Shown: in pieces, positions 20,449-30,366 of the stretch | How the letters are laid out: each line of letters opens with the position of its first letter | How positions within the stretch are numbered: the stretch's first letter is position 1 | From: Coemansia sp. RSA 487 | Lineage: Eukaryota > Kickxellomycota > Kickxellomycetes > Kickxellales > Kickxellaceae | NCBI GenBank assembly: GCA_027577595.1 | Contig: JANBRJ010000062.1 | Span: 1-64,000 of the forward strand | Length of the DNA stretch: 64,000 nucleotides | Reading direction: 5' to 3' | Position numbers and translations under genes: made by a program | Notes under the pieces: model-generated | What the model saw: only the letters and a program-made list of their open reading frames with translations | Told to the model about the DNA's origin: nothing | Databases searched by the model: none

Positions 20449-20762
20449 ACAAAAAAAAGTGAGAAAGAGCAAAACTGCACACCTTCTTTCCTTTACCACA
20501 GTATTAAATGTCAGACGACTCGTCTTATATTCCCCTTGTGTATGTATATACAAATCGTGGAGGATTGTTCCACATTTTGATCTCATATTGGTTCATTTAG
20601 AAAATAAAATAAAATAAAATAAATCTTGATAGAGAGACGTTCTCTTATGAAACATCTACTTGTACATGGCCTTATTTTGGCCTGAGCACCCTGCGATCGA
20701 TCTACACAATGTTTGCCCACCTTCATTCTCTCTTTATTCTTCAACATCAGCTTTATTAAATA
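20449..20762. other. Intergenic, short AAAAT repeats
   Basis: Contains AAAAT tandem units at about 20597-20621. No gene supported. Confidence 0.5.
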
Positions 20763-21704
20763 ATGTCACTGCTTTTCTTGGTTCTTATGCTGTTCGCAGC
20801 GACATTTACAGCCGCATTGGAAGTTGATCTGCTGTGGGACACTGCGCCCTCCGCCATCACCACTGCCTTTAGTCTTGTGCGGTTTGCCAACGATACCGCG
20901 CCGCCATCAACCGAGTGGATTGGTGTTGGCTGGGCGTACGGAACGCTTGGGCTGTCGTACCGGGCGGACAGTTCAGCCGCCGTTGTTATGCAGCTGACGC
21001 CTCCGACGGCCGCACACCACGCCGAGATCGGGCGCACAGGACTCAACGCTGCTTCCTCGCACCGGGATACCACAGTTGGATCCGACCAAGTCCTGCTTGA
21101 GGAACCCGTTGAGCTGGATAGCACTACACCCTACTACTTCAAAGTCGAGGCGCATCATGATCTACGCCAGAACCGCACCACATACGAAGGGCTATACAGC
21201 ACTGGTAGCCAATGGGACTACGTGGGTGCACTTGTGTTGCAGCATCCACGAGATACTGCAGCCGCCGCTGCCCTTTCAAGTGCAATCAGCTCAGCCATCC
21301 ATCACAACACAAAAGCCAAGAGCTCCGCTCACTCGGACTCTGATGAAGAGTCGGATGATGAAGACTCTGACAACGAGTCATCGGAAACCCTCCCATCTCA
21401 GTTGCGCAGAATTTCAGCCACGCCTACGCACCACCACGATGTGCCGGCGTTTCCCGACCCACTACTCTTCCCGCAAGTGTATTCCGGGATCCGTCGCACC
21501 AACAGCAGTGATCGCGAGGCGGTGCGCGCCGGTGTGTTTAAGCGCATGGCGTTGCGCGACCGTTTGGGTCAGTCGTTTATGGTTCAGAACCCACGTGCCG
21601 TCATGTATGACGCTGATGACGATGCAATGGCCCCTGTTGTGCGCCATTACTTGACTTCATCGAGTTTCTTGATTGCTCTGGGTGCGCCTCGTGCTCAGAC
21701 CTGA
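20763..21704 (+). CDS. Secreted DUF3472-like protein, copy 1
   Basis: 313 residues. Signal peptide (about 1-18), then a beta-rich domain. VDLLWDTAP and EWIGVGWAYGTLGLSY open it, then PYYFKVEAHHD...TTYEGLYSTGSQWDYVGALVLQHP, and a C-terminal YSGIRRTNSSDREAVRAGVFKRMALRDRLG. That order (GW-x-G entry, tensed strand, YSG-x-RR closing segment) resembles DUF3472, usually extracellular and carbohydrate-associated. An acidic Ser/Asp linker lies at about 190-215. A paralogue on the other strand is at 31299-32423, with the same signatures in the same order. Function unknown. Confidence 0.75.
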   Translation: MSLLFLVLMLFAATFTAALEVDLLWDTAPSAITTAFSLVRFANDTAPPSTEWIGVGWAYGTLGLSYRADSSAAVVMQLTPPTAAHHAEIGRTGLNAASSHRDTTVGSDQVLLEEPVELDSTTPYYFKVEAHHDLRQNRTTYEGLYSTGSQWDYVGALVLQHPRDTAAAAALSSAISSAIHHNTKAKSSAHSDSDEESDDEDSDNESSETLPSQLRRISATPTHHHDVPAFPDPLLFPQVYSGIRRTNSSDREAVRAGVFKRMALRDRLGQSFMVQNPRAVMYDADDDAMAPVVRHYLTSSSFLIALGAPRAQT

Positions 21705-22193
21705 TTGAAACAAACTATTTTGTTATACTTTGTTAGCAATACCCACACACCCCAGATACGTTTATTTTTGGTATGTTGGAGTCGTTTTCTAAATGCATTT
21801 TCTTTTTGAAACATTTGTTTGGAACGATGGTTCCGTTTTCATTTGGCTAAGGTTGTGGAGATAAGCGGTGTGCTCGTTTACTACTTTTCCAAATTTTTTG
21901 TAGGTCTCAGTAACATTTCTATTAAATAGCTCCTTTGTTTTTATCTCCCCTCCACATTTTTACTGCTTAAATATTGCACTATTTCCACAATAAATATAAA
22001 CACACAGGATTGAAAATACTAAAATGCCATTTATAATGCTAGACTTCCCCTTTTCAATCCTTTTGTTTTATCTTGAATGTCATTGATCCGCGAACCTACC
22101 TAATCCATTTTCTTTTTTTCAAGGCTTTCCTACTAAATATAACTTCAACATCTATCACCTACGTTATTAAATCTACACAAACAAAAATAAAGG
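21705..22193. other. Intergenic, nothing recognised
   Basis: AT-rich spacer between two co-directional secreted-protein genes. No ORF, RNA gene or repeat that I can support. Confidence 0.5.
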
Positions 22194-22904
22194 ATGCATT
22201 TACCGTTGCTTGCTATATTGTGCGCAGTAGCACTTCCAATAGCCCATGCCAGCGATACACCCGTGCTGCAGCCGCATTTAGATACTAACACACTGCACGT
22301 GGGTCCGGATCCGTCCAACCCAATGGCACCATACTTGCTTACATCCGGCGCAACATCCAAGGACTCTAAACCCCTCGAATCACTATCAGAGATCCGCGAC
22401 CGACTCCATGAGGCGCACATAGTGTCCGATATATTGCCACAGTCATTTTCGCCGGAGTTTGCGCTCTCGTTACGGTATGCCGGGCATTTGGTTGAGATGG
22501 GACAGCTTTTACCCACCAACCATACAGAGGCCGAGCCTACAATTGAGTTTGATGCACCGAGCGGCCAAGTATTTGCAGCCACCATCATTGATCCCGATGC
22601 ACCGGCTCCTTCACGTCATGGATACAGGTCATATAGGCATTTTTTGGCAGCCAATTTGGATGCAGTGCCAGGAAGTACTTCAGATGTACTGACTACGTAT
22701 CAGGCTCCGCATCCGCCTCCCGATACTGGCGCCCATAGATATGCAGTCATCGTTTTCCGTCAGTCAGGTAGAATCGAGTTTAATCGCGAAGATGTACCGC
22801 ATTCGCGTGTACGCTTCGATTCGCTGGAGTGGGCGAAAGCACATGGTATGAAGCCAGTTGCTGCTACCTATTTCATGGTCGAAAATTTTGACTCTTCTTT
22901 CTAG
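22194..22904 (+). CDS. Secreted phosphatidylethanolamine-binding protein (PEBP)
   Basis: 236 residues with a signal peptide (about 1-19, ending AHA). The PEBP fold is shown by TIIDPDAPAPSRHGYRSYRHFLAAN (the DPDxP anion-pocket signature and the HFLxxN strand), YQAPHPPPDTGAHRYAVIVFRQ, and the C-terminal FDSLEWAKAHGMKPVAATYFMVE. PEBPs bind phospholipid head groups or act as protease or kinase inhibitors. This one is predicted extracellular, like yeast Ylr179c/Tfs1 relatives with an added leader. The N-terminal linker of about 60 residues is family-atypical. Confidence 0.9.
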   Translation: MHLPLLAILCAVALPIAHASDTPVLQPHLDTNTLHVGPDPSNPMAPYLLTSGATSKDSKPLESLSEIRDRLHEAHIVSDILPQSFSPEFALSLRYAGHLVEMGQLLPTNHTEAEPTIEFDAPSGQVFAATIIDPDAPAPSRHGYRSYRHFLAANLDAVPGSTSDVLTTYQAPHPPPDTGAHRYAVIVFRQSGRIEFNREDVPHSRVRFDSLEWAKAHGMKPVAATYFMVENFDSSF

Positions 22905-23154
22905 TGGAGCTTTCATTACGATACTAATACAACCAATCATATAATTTTTTTCCAAAGTAGACTTGCTTTTGGTAGCCATTGTTTAAAGAACCTTTTTTTT
23001 ATAAAATAATATTACTAATTCGTTTTTGGCACCATCATAACCCCAGTGCGAAAGTAATTACTAATTGAATAAAATAAACCGTACAGGGTGGAATACAAAT
23101 ATGCGCACATTATAGATTGTGTTGGTGTCAAGCACTTGCATGCTTTAGTTTGAA
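22905..23154. other. Intergenic
   Basis: The 3' flank of the PEBP gene. Nothing recognised. Confidence 0.4.
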
Positions 23155-23298
23155 CTACTTTGTTGTATTAGTAGTTGGCTTTACAGCTGGAGTCGTTGCC
23201 TTTGGTTTTGGCGTTGCCCTCTTCTTTGTTTCTTCCCATTTTTGTTGCAACCCCTTTGCACCACTAGAGGCTGCCCTACGTGCGACACTGAAAATCAT
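23155..23298 (-). CDS. Possible 47-residue basic protein
   Basis: ATG at 23298 in the context ACAAACATG opens 47 codons. The translation starts MIFSVARRAASSGAKGLQQ, with Arg, Ala and Ser but no acidic residue in the first 19, like a mitochondrial presequence. It then has KWEETKKR and a Lys/Pro/Thr tail. The sequence just upstream resembles an intron end (TTTTAGCAG), so an upstream exon is possible. No family recognised. Confidence 0.3.
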   Translation of the reverse strand: MIFSVARRAASSGAKGLQQKWEETKKRATPKPKATTPAVKPTTNTTK

Positions 23299-24274
23299 GT
23301 TTGTAACTGCTAAAATGTTCGTAACTTGCTGGTTAAGGAGATATCGTTTTTTCACTTGCAATGGGAAATACCATTCGGTTTTTATGTCTCTGGGCGTTCT
23401 CTAGCTTTTATTGTGCAATTTGTTGCCAGTTTCTTTTCTGGGGGAGGGAGCAGAAGTCTGTGTTTTAGTGAGCCTGTTCGCACATGATTAGTTGGTCATC
23501 TTGTTTAAAAAGAGCTTGTTTAAAAACGGTCTTTATAAAAAGAACTGATTACTCTTTTTCTTTAATTACGCCGGTAGTGCTTTGAAGAAACATGTGTACA
23601 GCTTTTTGTTTGCGTTTTTAATTAAGCCATGCGACTTTTGTCTACCATTCTTTCTCTCAATGAAACAATTAGTTTCTTATTGCCACCAGCAGTCATGTTT
23701 AAATGATAGTGTTTACACGACTTTACGAACAGGTTTGGCTTTAAATAAAATGCAACCGAAACGACGATGCCTTTATTGTTTTAACAGAATCAAGATTAAC
23801 ATAGTAAGGAATGCCCACCATTTGTTTCTCTTTCTTGCTGCATCTAATTTAAAATGCCAAGAAATAATTTGTCGAAAGCAATTATGGATTGAAAAGAAAA
23901 GCCATTGCAAAACACACGCAAAAGACTAGCATTCATGTGGCTCTGGTTTCTAGAAAATAAAAAGAATATACTAGCTTGGCTTGGCATATACGCCTCTTTA
24001 TCTATAGAATCGAGTATATAATGGCTCATGGGAATAAAACTGCCGCTTATGTATATTGCCTCTCAGTCGCATTCCATACATACAAAGTTCGCCACCATCA
24101 CGCTGCTGCTGCTGCTGCTGCTGTTGTTGTTGTTGTTGTTGTTGTTGCTGCTGCTGCTGTTGTTGCTTTTGCTGTTGCTGTTTTCGTCATATATTGCCTG
24201 CGCCAAGAACAAATACGCCACAGTTGGATTAAAAATGTATATTAGTAAAAAAACAGATGTCTAGAATAGCTTAG
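23299..24274. other. Gene-poor stretch with a GTT/CTG repeat
   Basis: AT-rich, with long ORFs made only of low-complexity DNA. A CTG/TTG trinucleotide tract runs about 24102-24181. No credible gene. Confidence 0.5.
24102..24181. repeat. CTG/TTG trinucleotide repeat
   Basis: CTG units, then TTG units, then interrupted CTG/TTG units. It lies outside any supported gene, beyond the 3' end of the DUF202 gene. Confidence 0.8.
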
Positions 24275-24718
24275 CTAGGAATTGGTCATTTCTTGCCGGT
24301 GGTATGCAAGGGCTAGAACGAATATCAGAGACACTGCTCCAATGCATCCTGCGACCTGAAGAAATAGAGGATGGAACAATTTGAGCGGTCCATTTTCCTT
24401 GGTCAGCGCAGCTTTGATTGCATACAGGTACACTGTAGAGAGGATGAGCAATACGATCGCTAGTCCCAAAAAGTACGCAGTCGATATCCGTGCTAGCTGT
24501 GAATACATTCCGATTGTATCGTTAAAGTCTTTGTATATTACGGTTCCCGAGGCAACTATCGCCATCGCAAGCTTGAACCACGAAAGAAAGTTGCGCTCAA
24601 CTGCAAACTGGTCGCGCGCCATACTGTTGTCGTTCTCTACAACCCAGTGGTGCTTCCAGGGAAGCTTCTCCTTGAGATCCGCTGTCGACAGCTCAAGGTT
24701 GTGTGTGTTTTCTGCCAT
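24275..24718 (-). CDS. DUF202-family three-helix membrane protein
   Basis: 147 residues from the ATG at 24718. The DUF202 signature MARDQFAVERNFLSWFKLAMAIVASG is clear, followed by two more helices (about 83-106 and 121-141). This domain is shared with the vacuolar transporter chaperone subunit Vtc1 and with yeast Ydl012/Yidh-like proteins. The N-terminal 35 residues are hydrophilic. An alternative start exists: ATG at 24820, donor GTAAGC at 24783 and acceptor ATGGCAG ending at 24712. This would fuse in frame (TCA-GAA) and replace the first codons with MTHPAIVFFNCS. Confidence 0.8.
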   Translation of the reverse strand: MAENTHNLELSTADLKEKLPWKHHWVVENDNSMARDQFAVERNFLSWFKLAMAIVASGTVIYKDFNDTIGMYSQLARISTAYFLGLAIVLLILSTVYLYAIKAALTKENGPLKLFHPLFLQVAGCIGAVSLIFVLALAYHRQEMTNS

Positions 24719-25270
24719 AGTACAAAAATAGCTTTTAAAAGAATAGTAATGTGGAGAAAGAAAGCAGTAATAGCAGCGCTTACCTGAGCAATTAAAGAAA
24801 ACTATAGCTGGGTGGGTCATTTTTCACCAACGCACCCACCCCCCTTTTTGTTTTTTTTCAGGGGGGAATGACGGCTCTGATAAACGATTTCCCGCTTTCG
24901 ATCCTTTGACCCATTGATCTACCCCAACCCCGCGTTTTTCCGAACAGGGGACAGGGGTTTCTCTGGGTTGAGTTGATTGCATGAAAAAGAAAAAGTTATT
25001 TTCAGAAAAGAGGGCTTGATCGATTATCAAACAATTAGATTATGTCAGCGTGGGAAAATACAGCTAGCTGACTGGGCTGTATTCCAGCGGAGCAAAGGGG
25101 CAGGCCATATGACCCTCCTTTCTTTTCTTTCTTTTTTCTCACGGCAAGCATAAAACAAACAGAGAGCCGCCCAGCTCTGCCAAACATCCTTCTTTTTTGC
25201 TTCTGTTTTCGTTATATAAACCAACAAAGCATTTATAACACTTTTTTCATTCCAAGTATTTCCTGTTGTA
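24719..25270. promoter_or_regulatory. Divergent promoter region, DUF202 and TTC36-like genes
   Basis: Lies between two genes read outward. TATATAAA at 25213-25220 is about 51 nt before the TTC36-like ATG. The other half holds C-runs and the possible 5' exon of the DUF202 gene. Confidence 0.45.
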
Positions 25271-25876
25271 ATGTCAGCACACGATGCAAACCTTGTCGAT
25301 ATCCTGATGTCCAGCGCCATTGACGGCGAATACATCCGCGACCAGATTTCCGGCACCTATCGCTCCTACACTGAAGCTGACCAGCAACAATCGTCAGACG
25401 TATCTGCAGCTGAAAAGAGCGAGTACAGGGAGCTAGAAAACGAGCTATTAGATTCGCTCAAGACCCGCGAGCGCCAAGCAATCAAGCTAGCCGAGTCGGG
25501 CAAGGTCGCCGAAGCAGTGGACCAGCTAGACAAGATTATAGCAGACTGTCCGCATTACGCATCGGCGTACAACAACCGTGCCCAAGCGAACCGGCTTCTC
25601 GAGCGCGACTCCAACGATGTTCTTGCAGATTTGGATTTGGCGATTAGATATGCCAACCCAGACAACAACGACAGCGTGCTTGGCCAGGCGTACACGCAAA
25701 AGGGCATTGTTTACCGTGCCCTAGGCGACCAGGACGCTGCTTTCAATAACTTTTCGATGGGCGCACGGTACGGGAACGAGGTTGCCAAGATGGCAGCGCC
25801 AAAGGAAAACCCGTATGCGAAACTTTGTGGGAAAATGGTTTCGCAGGCAATGAAACAGCTGCGCAACCCAGCATAA
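25271..25876 (+). CDS. TTC36-like tetratricopeptide protein
   Basis: 201 residues. TPR helices cover about 55-170: AIKLAESGKVAEAVDQLDKII, then YASAYNNRAQANRLL...ADLDLAIRYA, then GQAYTQKGIVYRALGDQDAAFNNFSMGARYG. The C-terminal signature NPYAKLCGKMVSQAMKQL matches animal and fungal TTC36 (HBP21), which ends NPYAALCNQML. TTC36 is a small cytosolic co-chaperone-type protein. The N-terminal ~50 residues are a disordered acidic leader. Complete gene. Confidence 0.87.
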   Translation: MSAHDANLVDILMSSAIDGEYIRDQISGTYRSYTEADQQQSSDVSAAEKSEYRELENELLDSLKTRERQAIKLAESGKVAEAVDQLDKIIADCPHYASAYNNRAQANRLLERDSNDVLADLDLAIRYANPDNNDSVLGQAYTQKGIVYRALGDQDAAFNNFSMGARYGNEVAKMAAPKENPYAKLCGKMVSQAMKQLRNPA

Positions 25877-26005
25877 TAGCTTTCTTGCTTTGGTCGTTGT
25901 TTGATTCCAATTTTTTTGCTTTCCATATATTAAATATGAAAGAAACACAAATTCCAATGAATAACCAAAAAAGATGTTGGCTTAGTTTTCCGGTTGGTTA
26001 AATAG

Positions 26006-27559
26006 TCAGGCTCCACACAGGTAATTGAAGAGAACTTGGTTTTCGGTCTCGACAATCTCTGAGCGCGCATGGTTTGACGCACAGACCACCGCTTGTTTGC
26101 GCGTTTCATATGGCAGGTTTTCTGAAATAGCTGAAACATCCCAAATGCTAACCTTGTGCTTCGCACTAAGGCGGCGCTTGAATTCGTCGATTACCTGCTG
26201 ATCAAACGACTTGTTGCGCAGCCTTGAGTATTTTCTCTTTTTGGCACTGACATCCGACCTGCAACAATAGTACTGCCCAGTGCGAACGATAATCTCTGTG
26301 CTTGCGCTATACCCACGGTCGATATAATCGACTAGGAGATCCAAGTACCAAAGAAAGCGCGCGCGCGACAAGAATGCAGAGTCCCAGTTAATCAGTGAAA
26401 AGATCGCTACTTGCGGGTGTCCATAGAGAGTCTCAATCTTGTTGTCTTTGAAGACGTCTTGCCAGTCTATAAGTTGCTTCTCCATCAATCCTTCCCATTT
26501 GTGGAAGAAGATTCTGGATTTGTTTGCTGGCGCTGAAGTCATACTGAATTCGCCGCTAGGTGTACGGCCCCCATCGAGTGGATCCATGTCGATGAAAGAC
26601 TTGCGCGCATGAATGCTAAACCGGTCGAATGGATCCACGTAGTCTTCGCAAATACATCCAGTCGTGTTGTGCTCCTCTGTCGTGCCGCACCACTCACCCA
26701 GCGTCGTAATCTTTTTCAAGTACCGCCGCGTGTTGGAGTCACCAAATACGTGCATGCTTGGGTACTTTTCAATCAAGCATTGGGCAAAGTCTTTGTAGCT
26801 AATCCGCTTTAGTTGGCAACTGTACGGCATCCAAATCCGGCCGTTGTTATCTGGTAGTGGCAGAGTTGCGACGTCAAAGGGGATATCGCCGATAGAAACC
26901 CACCTGCCCTCGGGATTACTGACGTTGCACTGAGGCAGCTGCAAGTAGTTGTTTAGGCTGTATGGGCTTTTGCCATGCTTGTCAACAACGGGTATTTCAA
27001 GCAGATACGAAACATACAGCTTCTCGGGAACGTACGGCTGCGGCTCCTGCGGGTCCTCCGGGTTCCACTGAGCATCTCTAAACTCTACATATCCTTTTGG
27101 ACGGTAAGTATCCACGTCTCTCAAAAGCACATCGGCCTCATACACATGTGTGCTGGATCTATCACCATTGCGCATATCGTCTACCGGATTCAGCTCTACA
27201 GGGACACTGATTCCGGTGTTGTTTCCGACAAGGTCCAGCATAATACTATCCCACGGTGTGCCCGGGAACGGCACAAACATCATTGGCTTGTGCTTGGTGA
27301 CATCTTTAGGAATCACCACACGTACACAGACAGTCTCGCCCACTTCTATTGCAAAAGGTAGCCCCTGTATATCGACAAACGCTGGCGACTCGTTGTTTGC
27401 AATGTCCCAGTACCACGGTGGAACTGGCATATCTTGACACTTGCGTGAACGACGATGTGGGCTTAGTATTCTGATAGGCCGACTCCACATGGACATCACC
27501 AAAATGGTCAAAAGTAGAGCCAACAGTACTAGTAGAAGCTTTTTTCTCTCTCGCATCAT
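26006..27559 (-). CDS. GDS-esterase/NXPE-like type II membrane protein, copy A
   Basis: 517 residues. A short basic cytosolic end (MMRERKK) and one signal-anchor helix (about 8-26) put the rest in the secretory lumen. The C-terminal half has MHVFGDSNTRRYLKKI, a GDS block as in SGNH/PC-esterases (NXPE C-terminal domain, TBL/CAS1 acyltransferases). It ends with ISIWDVSAISENLP-like and CASNHARSE, which could supply the Asp/His. The N-terminal half is beta-rich with many cysteines and NXS/T sites. Such proteins usually esterify or de-esterify glycans in the Golgi. Substrate unknown. An in-frame TTG upstream is not a start. It sits 582 bp downstream of its tandem paralogue. Confidence 0.72.
   Translation of the reverse strand: MMRERKKLLLVLLALLLTILVMSMWSRPIRILSPHRRSRKCQDMPVPPWYWDIANNESPAFVDIQGLPFAIEVGETVCVRVVIPKDVTKHKPMMFVPFPGTPWDSIMLDLVGNNTGISVPVELNPVDDMRNGDRSSTHVYEADVLLRDVDTYRPKGYVEFRDAQWNPEDPQEPQPYVPEKLYVSYLLEIPVVDKHGKSPYSLNNYLQLPQCNVSNPEGRWVSIGDIPFDVATLPLPDNNGRIWMPYSCQLKRISYKDFAQCLIEKYPSMHVFGDSNTRRYLKKITTLGEWCGTTEEHNTTGCICEDYVDPFDRFSIHARKSFIDMDPLDGGRTPSGEFSMTSAPANKSRIFFHKWEGLMEKQLIDWQDVFKDNKIETLYGHPQVAIFSLINWDSAFLSRARFLWYLDLLVDYIDRGYSASTEIIVRTGQYYCCRSDVSAKKRKYSRLRNKSFDQQVIDEFKRRLSAKHKVSIWDVSAISENLPYETRKQAVVCASNHARSEIVETENQVLFNYLCGA
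26891..27088. repeat. 198-bp tract identical to 29027-29224
   Basis: Perfectly identical to the corresponding part of the neighbouring paralogue, in the same orientation, including all silent sites. The flanks differ visibly. This is a likely gene-conversion tract. Confidence 0.92.
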
Positions 27560-28141
27560 TTCTACTAATAAAATAAATGTATGATTACAAGAATAGAAGA
27601 TAAAAATGGAAGTGATGGAAGAAAGGTAAAAAGGATTGATTTGTTTTGGATACTTGCAAAATGTGATTAGAGGAGAGGGGAGACCACCACCTTCTGCTTG
27701 CTGTTGTTGCAAAAAAATGACGAAAATCAAGCGAGTTCCGTTCTCAAAAGGCCATGCTTTTTTTTTGTTGCACGAATGTGCTGCATGAAGCTCATTCGTG
27801 CATATGACGTTTGTTTGTCACATATGCTGCCGATCCCTGAGCATCGTTGAGTGCTCATTCGCTGTATGTGTTAGTACTAGCTACAGCATTTGTTTTTTCA
27901 CAATGACTTGTTTTAAATGAACACCATGCATAATAAGGCTTTTAATCGCTCTCCGAAAAAACTAACAATCAAGAAATGGTGTTTATATTGTTCAATTTCG
28001 GCATAACGTGGAGAAGAGTGATATTGTAAACGCTGGAGCTTGTAGATGTGCAAAGGCTTGCCCCCAAGGATAAAACGACTGTGAGAAAAGGAAAATTTTA
28101 AATTGCTGATTGCTGCCGAGTTGGTTATTATATCTGTAGCG
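27560..28141. other. Spacer between tandem esterase genes
   Basis: Promoter of copy A and 3' flank of copy B. AT-rich. No gene supported. Confidence 0.5.
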
Positions 28142-29692
28142 TCAGTTCATGCACAGGTAGTTGAAGAGAACTTGGTTTTCGGTCTCGACAATCTCTGAGC
28201 GTGCATGGTTTGACGCACAGACCACCGCTTGTTTGCGTGCTTCATATGGCAGGTTTTCTGAAATAGCTGAAACGTCCCAAATGCTAATCTTGTACTTCGC
28301 ACCAAGGCGGCGCTTGAATTCGTCGATTACCTGCTGATCAAACGACTTGTTGCGCAGCCTTGAGTATTTTCTCTTCCAATTGCTAGAGTCTGACCGGCAA
28401 CAGTAATACTGCCCCGTGCGTATGATAATTTCTGTACCCATGCTATACCCATGTTCGATATGATCTAACAGGAGCGTCAGATCTCGAAGAAATATAGCGC
28501 GCGAAGAGAATGCAGCGTCCCAGTTTGTCAGCGAAAAGATCGCCACTTGCGGATGTCCATGAACAGTCTCGATATTGTTTGCTTTGAAGACGTCTTGCCA
28601 GTCCAGCGAAAACCGTTCCGTTAGGCCTTCCCACTTACGGAAAAAGATTCTGGATTTGTTTGCTGGCGCTGAAGTCATACTGAATTCGCCGCTAGGTATA
28701 TGTCCTCCATTGAGTGGATCCATGTCGATGAATGAGCTGCGCGCATGAATGCTAAACCGGTCGAATGGATCCACGTAGTCTTCACAAATACATCCGGCCG
28801 TGTTGCGCTCCTCTGTCGTGCCGCACCACGCACCCAGCGTCGTAATCTTTTTCAAGTACCGCCGCGTGTTGGAGTCACCAAACACGTGCATATTTGGATA
28901 CCTTTCAAGCAAGCATTTGGCAAATTTTTTGTAGCTGACGCGTTTTAGCCGGCAGTCATATGGCATCCAAATACGGTTGTTGTTGTCTGGCAGGGGTAGT
29001 TTTCTGGTATTAAAGGGGATATCGTCGATAGAAACCCACCTGCCCTCGGGATTACTGACGTTGCACTGAGGCAGCTGCAAGTAGTTGTTTAGGCTGTATG
29101 GGCTTTTGCCATGCTTGTCAACAACGGGTATTTCAAGCAGATACGAAACATACAGCTTCTCGGGAACGTACGGCTGCGGCTCCTGCGGGTCCTCCGGGTT
29201 CCACTGAGCATCTCTAAACTCTACGTAACCTTCTGGATGGTAAGTATCCACGTCTCTCAAAAGCACATCGGCTTCGTATATATGTGTGCTGTATCTCATA
29301 TAGTTACGCGCATCGTTTACTAGCTTTAGCTCTACAGGGACGCTGATACCAGTATTATTTCCGACAAGGTCCAGAACAACACTGTCCATAGGCATACCTG
29401 GGAATGGCACGAACAGCAATGGCCGCTTTTTAACAGCTTTAGGAACCACTACGCGTATACAAACAGTCTCGCCTACGTCCAGCTTGAATGGTAATCCTGG
29501 AATATCGACAAATGCTGGTGTCTCCCTACTTGCTACATCCCAGAACCATGGTGGAATTGGTATATCTTGACACTTGCCAGGAGGACGCTGCGTACTTAGC
29601 ATTCTAATTGGTCGATTCCATTTAGATAGTACTAAAGTGACTACAATTAGAACCAGCAGCACTAAAAGAACCTTTTGTCGCTCTCGCCGCAT
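28142..29692 (-). CDS. GDS-esterase/NXPE-like type II membrane protein, copy B
   Basis: 516 residues, a tandem paralogue of copy A in the same orientation. Same layout: basic end MRRERQK, signal anchor at about 9-25, Cys-rich beta region, GDSNTRRYLKKI, and a CASNHARSE C-terminus. Protein identity is highest over the centre and the last ~70 residues, and lower in the first ~130 and around 380-440. In the 198-bp block 29027-29224 the DNA is identical to copy A. The chosen ATG at 29692 aligns with copy A's; an in-frame upstream extension reads as an untranslated leader. Confidence 0.72.
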   Translation of the reverse strand: MRRERQKVLLVLLVLIVVTLVLSKWNRPIRMLSTQRPPGKCQDIPIPPWFWDVASRETPAFVDIPGLPFKLDVGETVCIRVVVPKAVKKRPLLFVPFPGMPMDSVVLDLVGNNTGISVPVELKLVNDARNYMRYSTHIYEADVLLRDVDTYHPEGYVEFRDAQWNPEDPQEPQPYVPEKLYVSYLLEIPVVDKHGKSPYSLNNYLQLPQCNVSNPEGRWVSIDDIPFNTRKLPLPDNNNRIWMPYDCRLKRVSYKKFAKCLLERYPNMHVFGDSNTRRYLKKITTLGAWCGTTEERNTAGCICEDYVDPFDRFSIHARSSFIDMDPLNGGHIPSGEFSMTSAPANKSRIFFRKWEGLTERFSLDWQDVFKANNIETVHGHPQVAIFSLTNWDAAFSSRAIFLRDLTLLLDHIEHGYSMGTEIIIRTGQYYCCRSDSSNWKRKYSRLRNKSFDQQVIDEFKRRLGAKYKISIWDVSAISENLPYEARKQAVVCASNHARSEIVETENQVLFNYLCMN

Positions 29693-30365
29693 TTCTACTG
29701 ATATACAATTACAAAAATAAATAAATGATAGAAATAATAGTAAAAAAAGGCGTCTAGGAGCAAGTGAATCAAACATCGTGTTTTTTAAAATAGTTGAAGA
29801 AAATATTTTACGATTAAAACAAAGCAAGCTTTGTACATTGCACGTAAAGCTTTTAAATGCTAGTTAAGCAAAGAGGTAAAAAAAGGAGAGAGTAGTGTTC
29901 TTTTAGCTAATAAATACTTAAAGATTTTTCCTTTTTGCTGGTTGCAAAAAGAGTTTATAAAGAAGGCTAGAGTTTTTTATTTTTTATTTTTTATTTTTTT
30001 TAAAAAGTCTACTACCTCAGAACGAACATGAGGTTGGAAATGGAAGGTTTCATGACTCGCTTCTTAAAGTATTACTGACCGGTGGCCCGTCCAAGATGGG
30101 TATTGTCTTTCCTTGCCCTCTTCAGGAGTTTGCTTGTTTATTTTTTATTTTGCGGAAAATAGTCAACTAACAAGTGGAATGATTGCTATATTCAGATAAC
30201 AACGGTTAAGCAGAAGAATTAATAAAGCAAGTCGAATTACATCTCTCTAGATGTGTCTCTTTACAATACAGTTTATGGTTTATATATGGTAAAGCATTGC
30301 TCTTGTAAAAAAAATCACATATCGATAGCAAAATAAAAGGAAGCTGGATGATTTATAAATCTCAC
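29693..30365. other. AT-rich intergenic
   Basis: Includes a TTTTTAT-type tandem string at about 29974-30001. No gene supported. Confidence 0.5.
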
Positions 30366-30366
30366 T

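Noticed and set aside
20763-21704. The secreted protein as a cellulose- or chitin-binding enzyme
   Set aside because: No catalytic motif or CBM signature is visible. Only the DUF3472-like pattern is supported.
23976-24264. Plus-strand frames of poly-Ala/Val or poly-Leu
   Set aside because: Low-complexity translation of the CTG/TTG repeat, with no other support.
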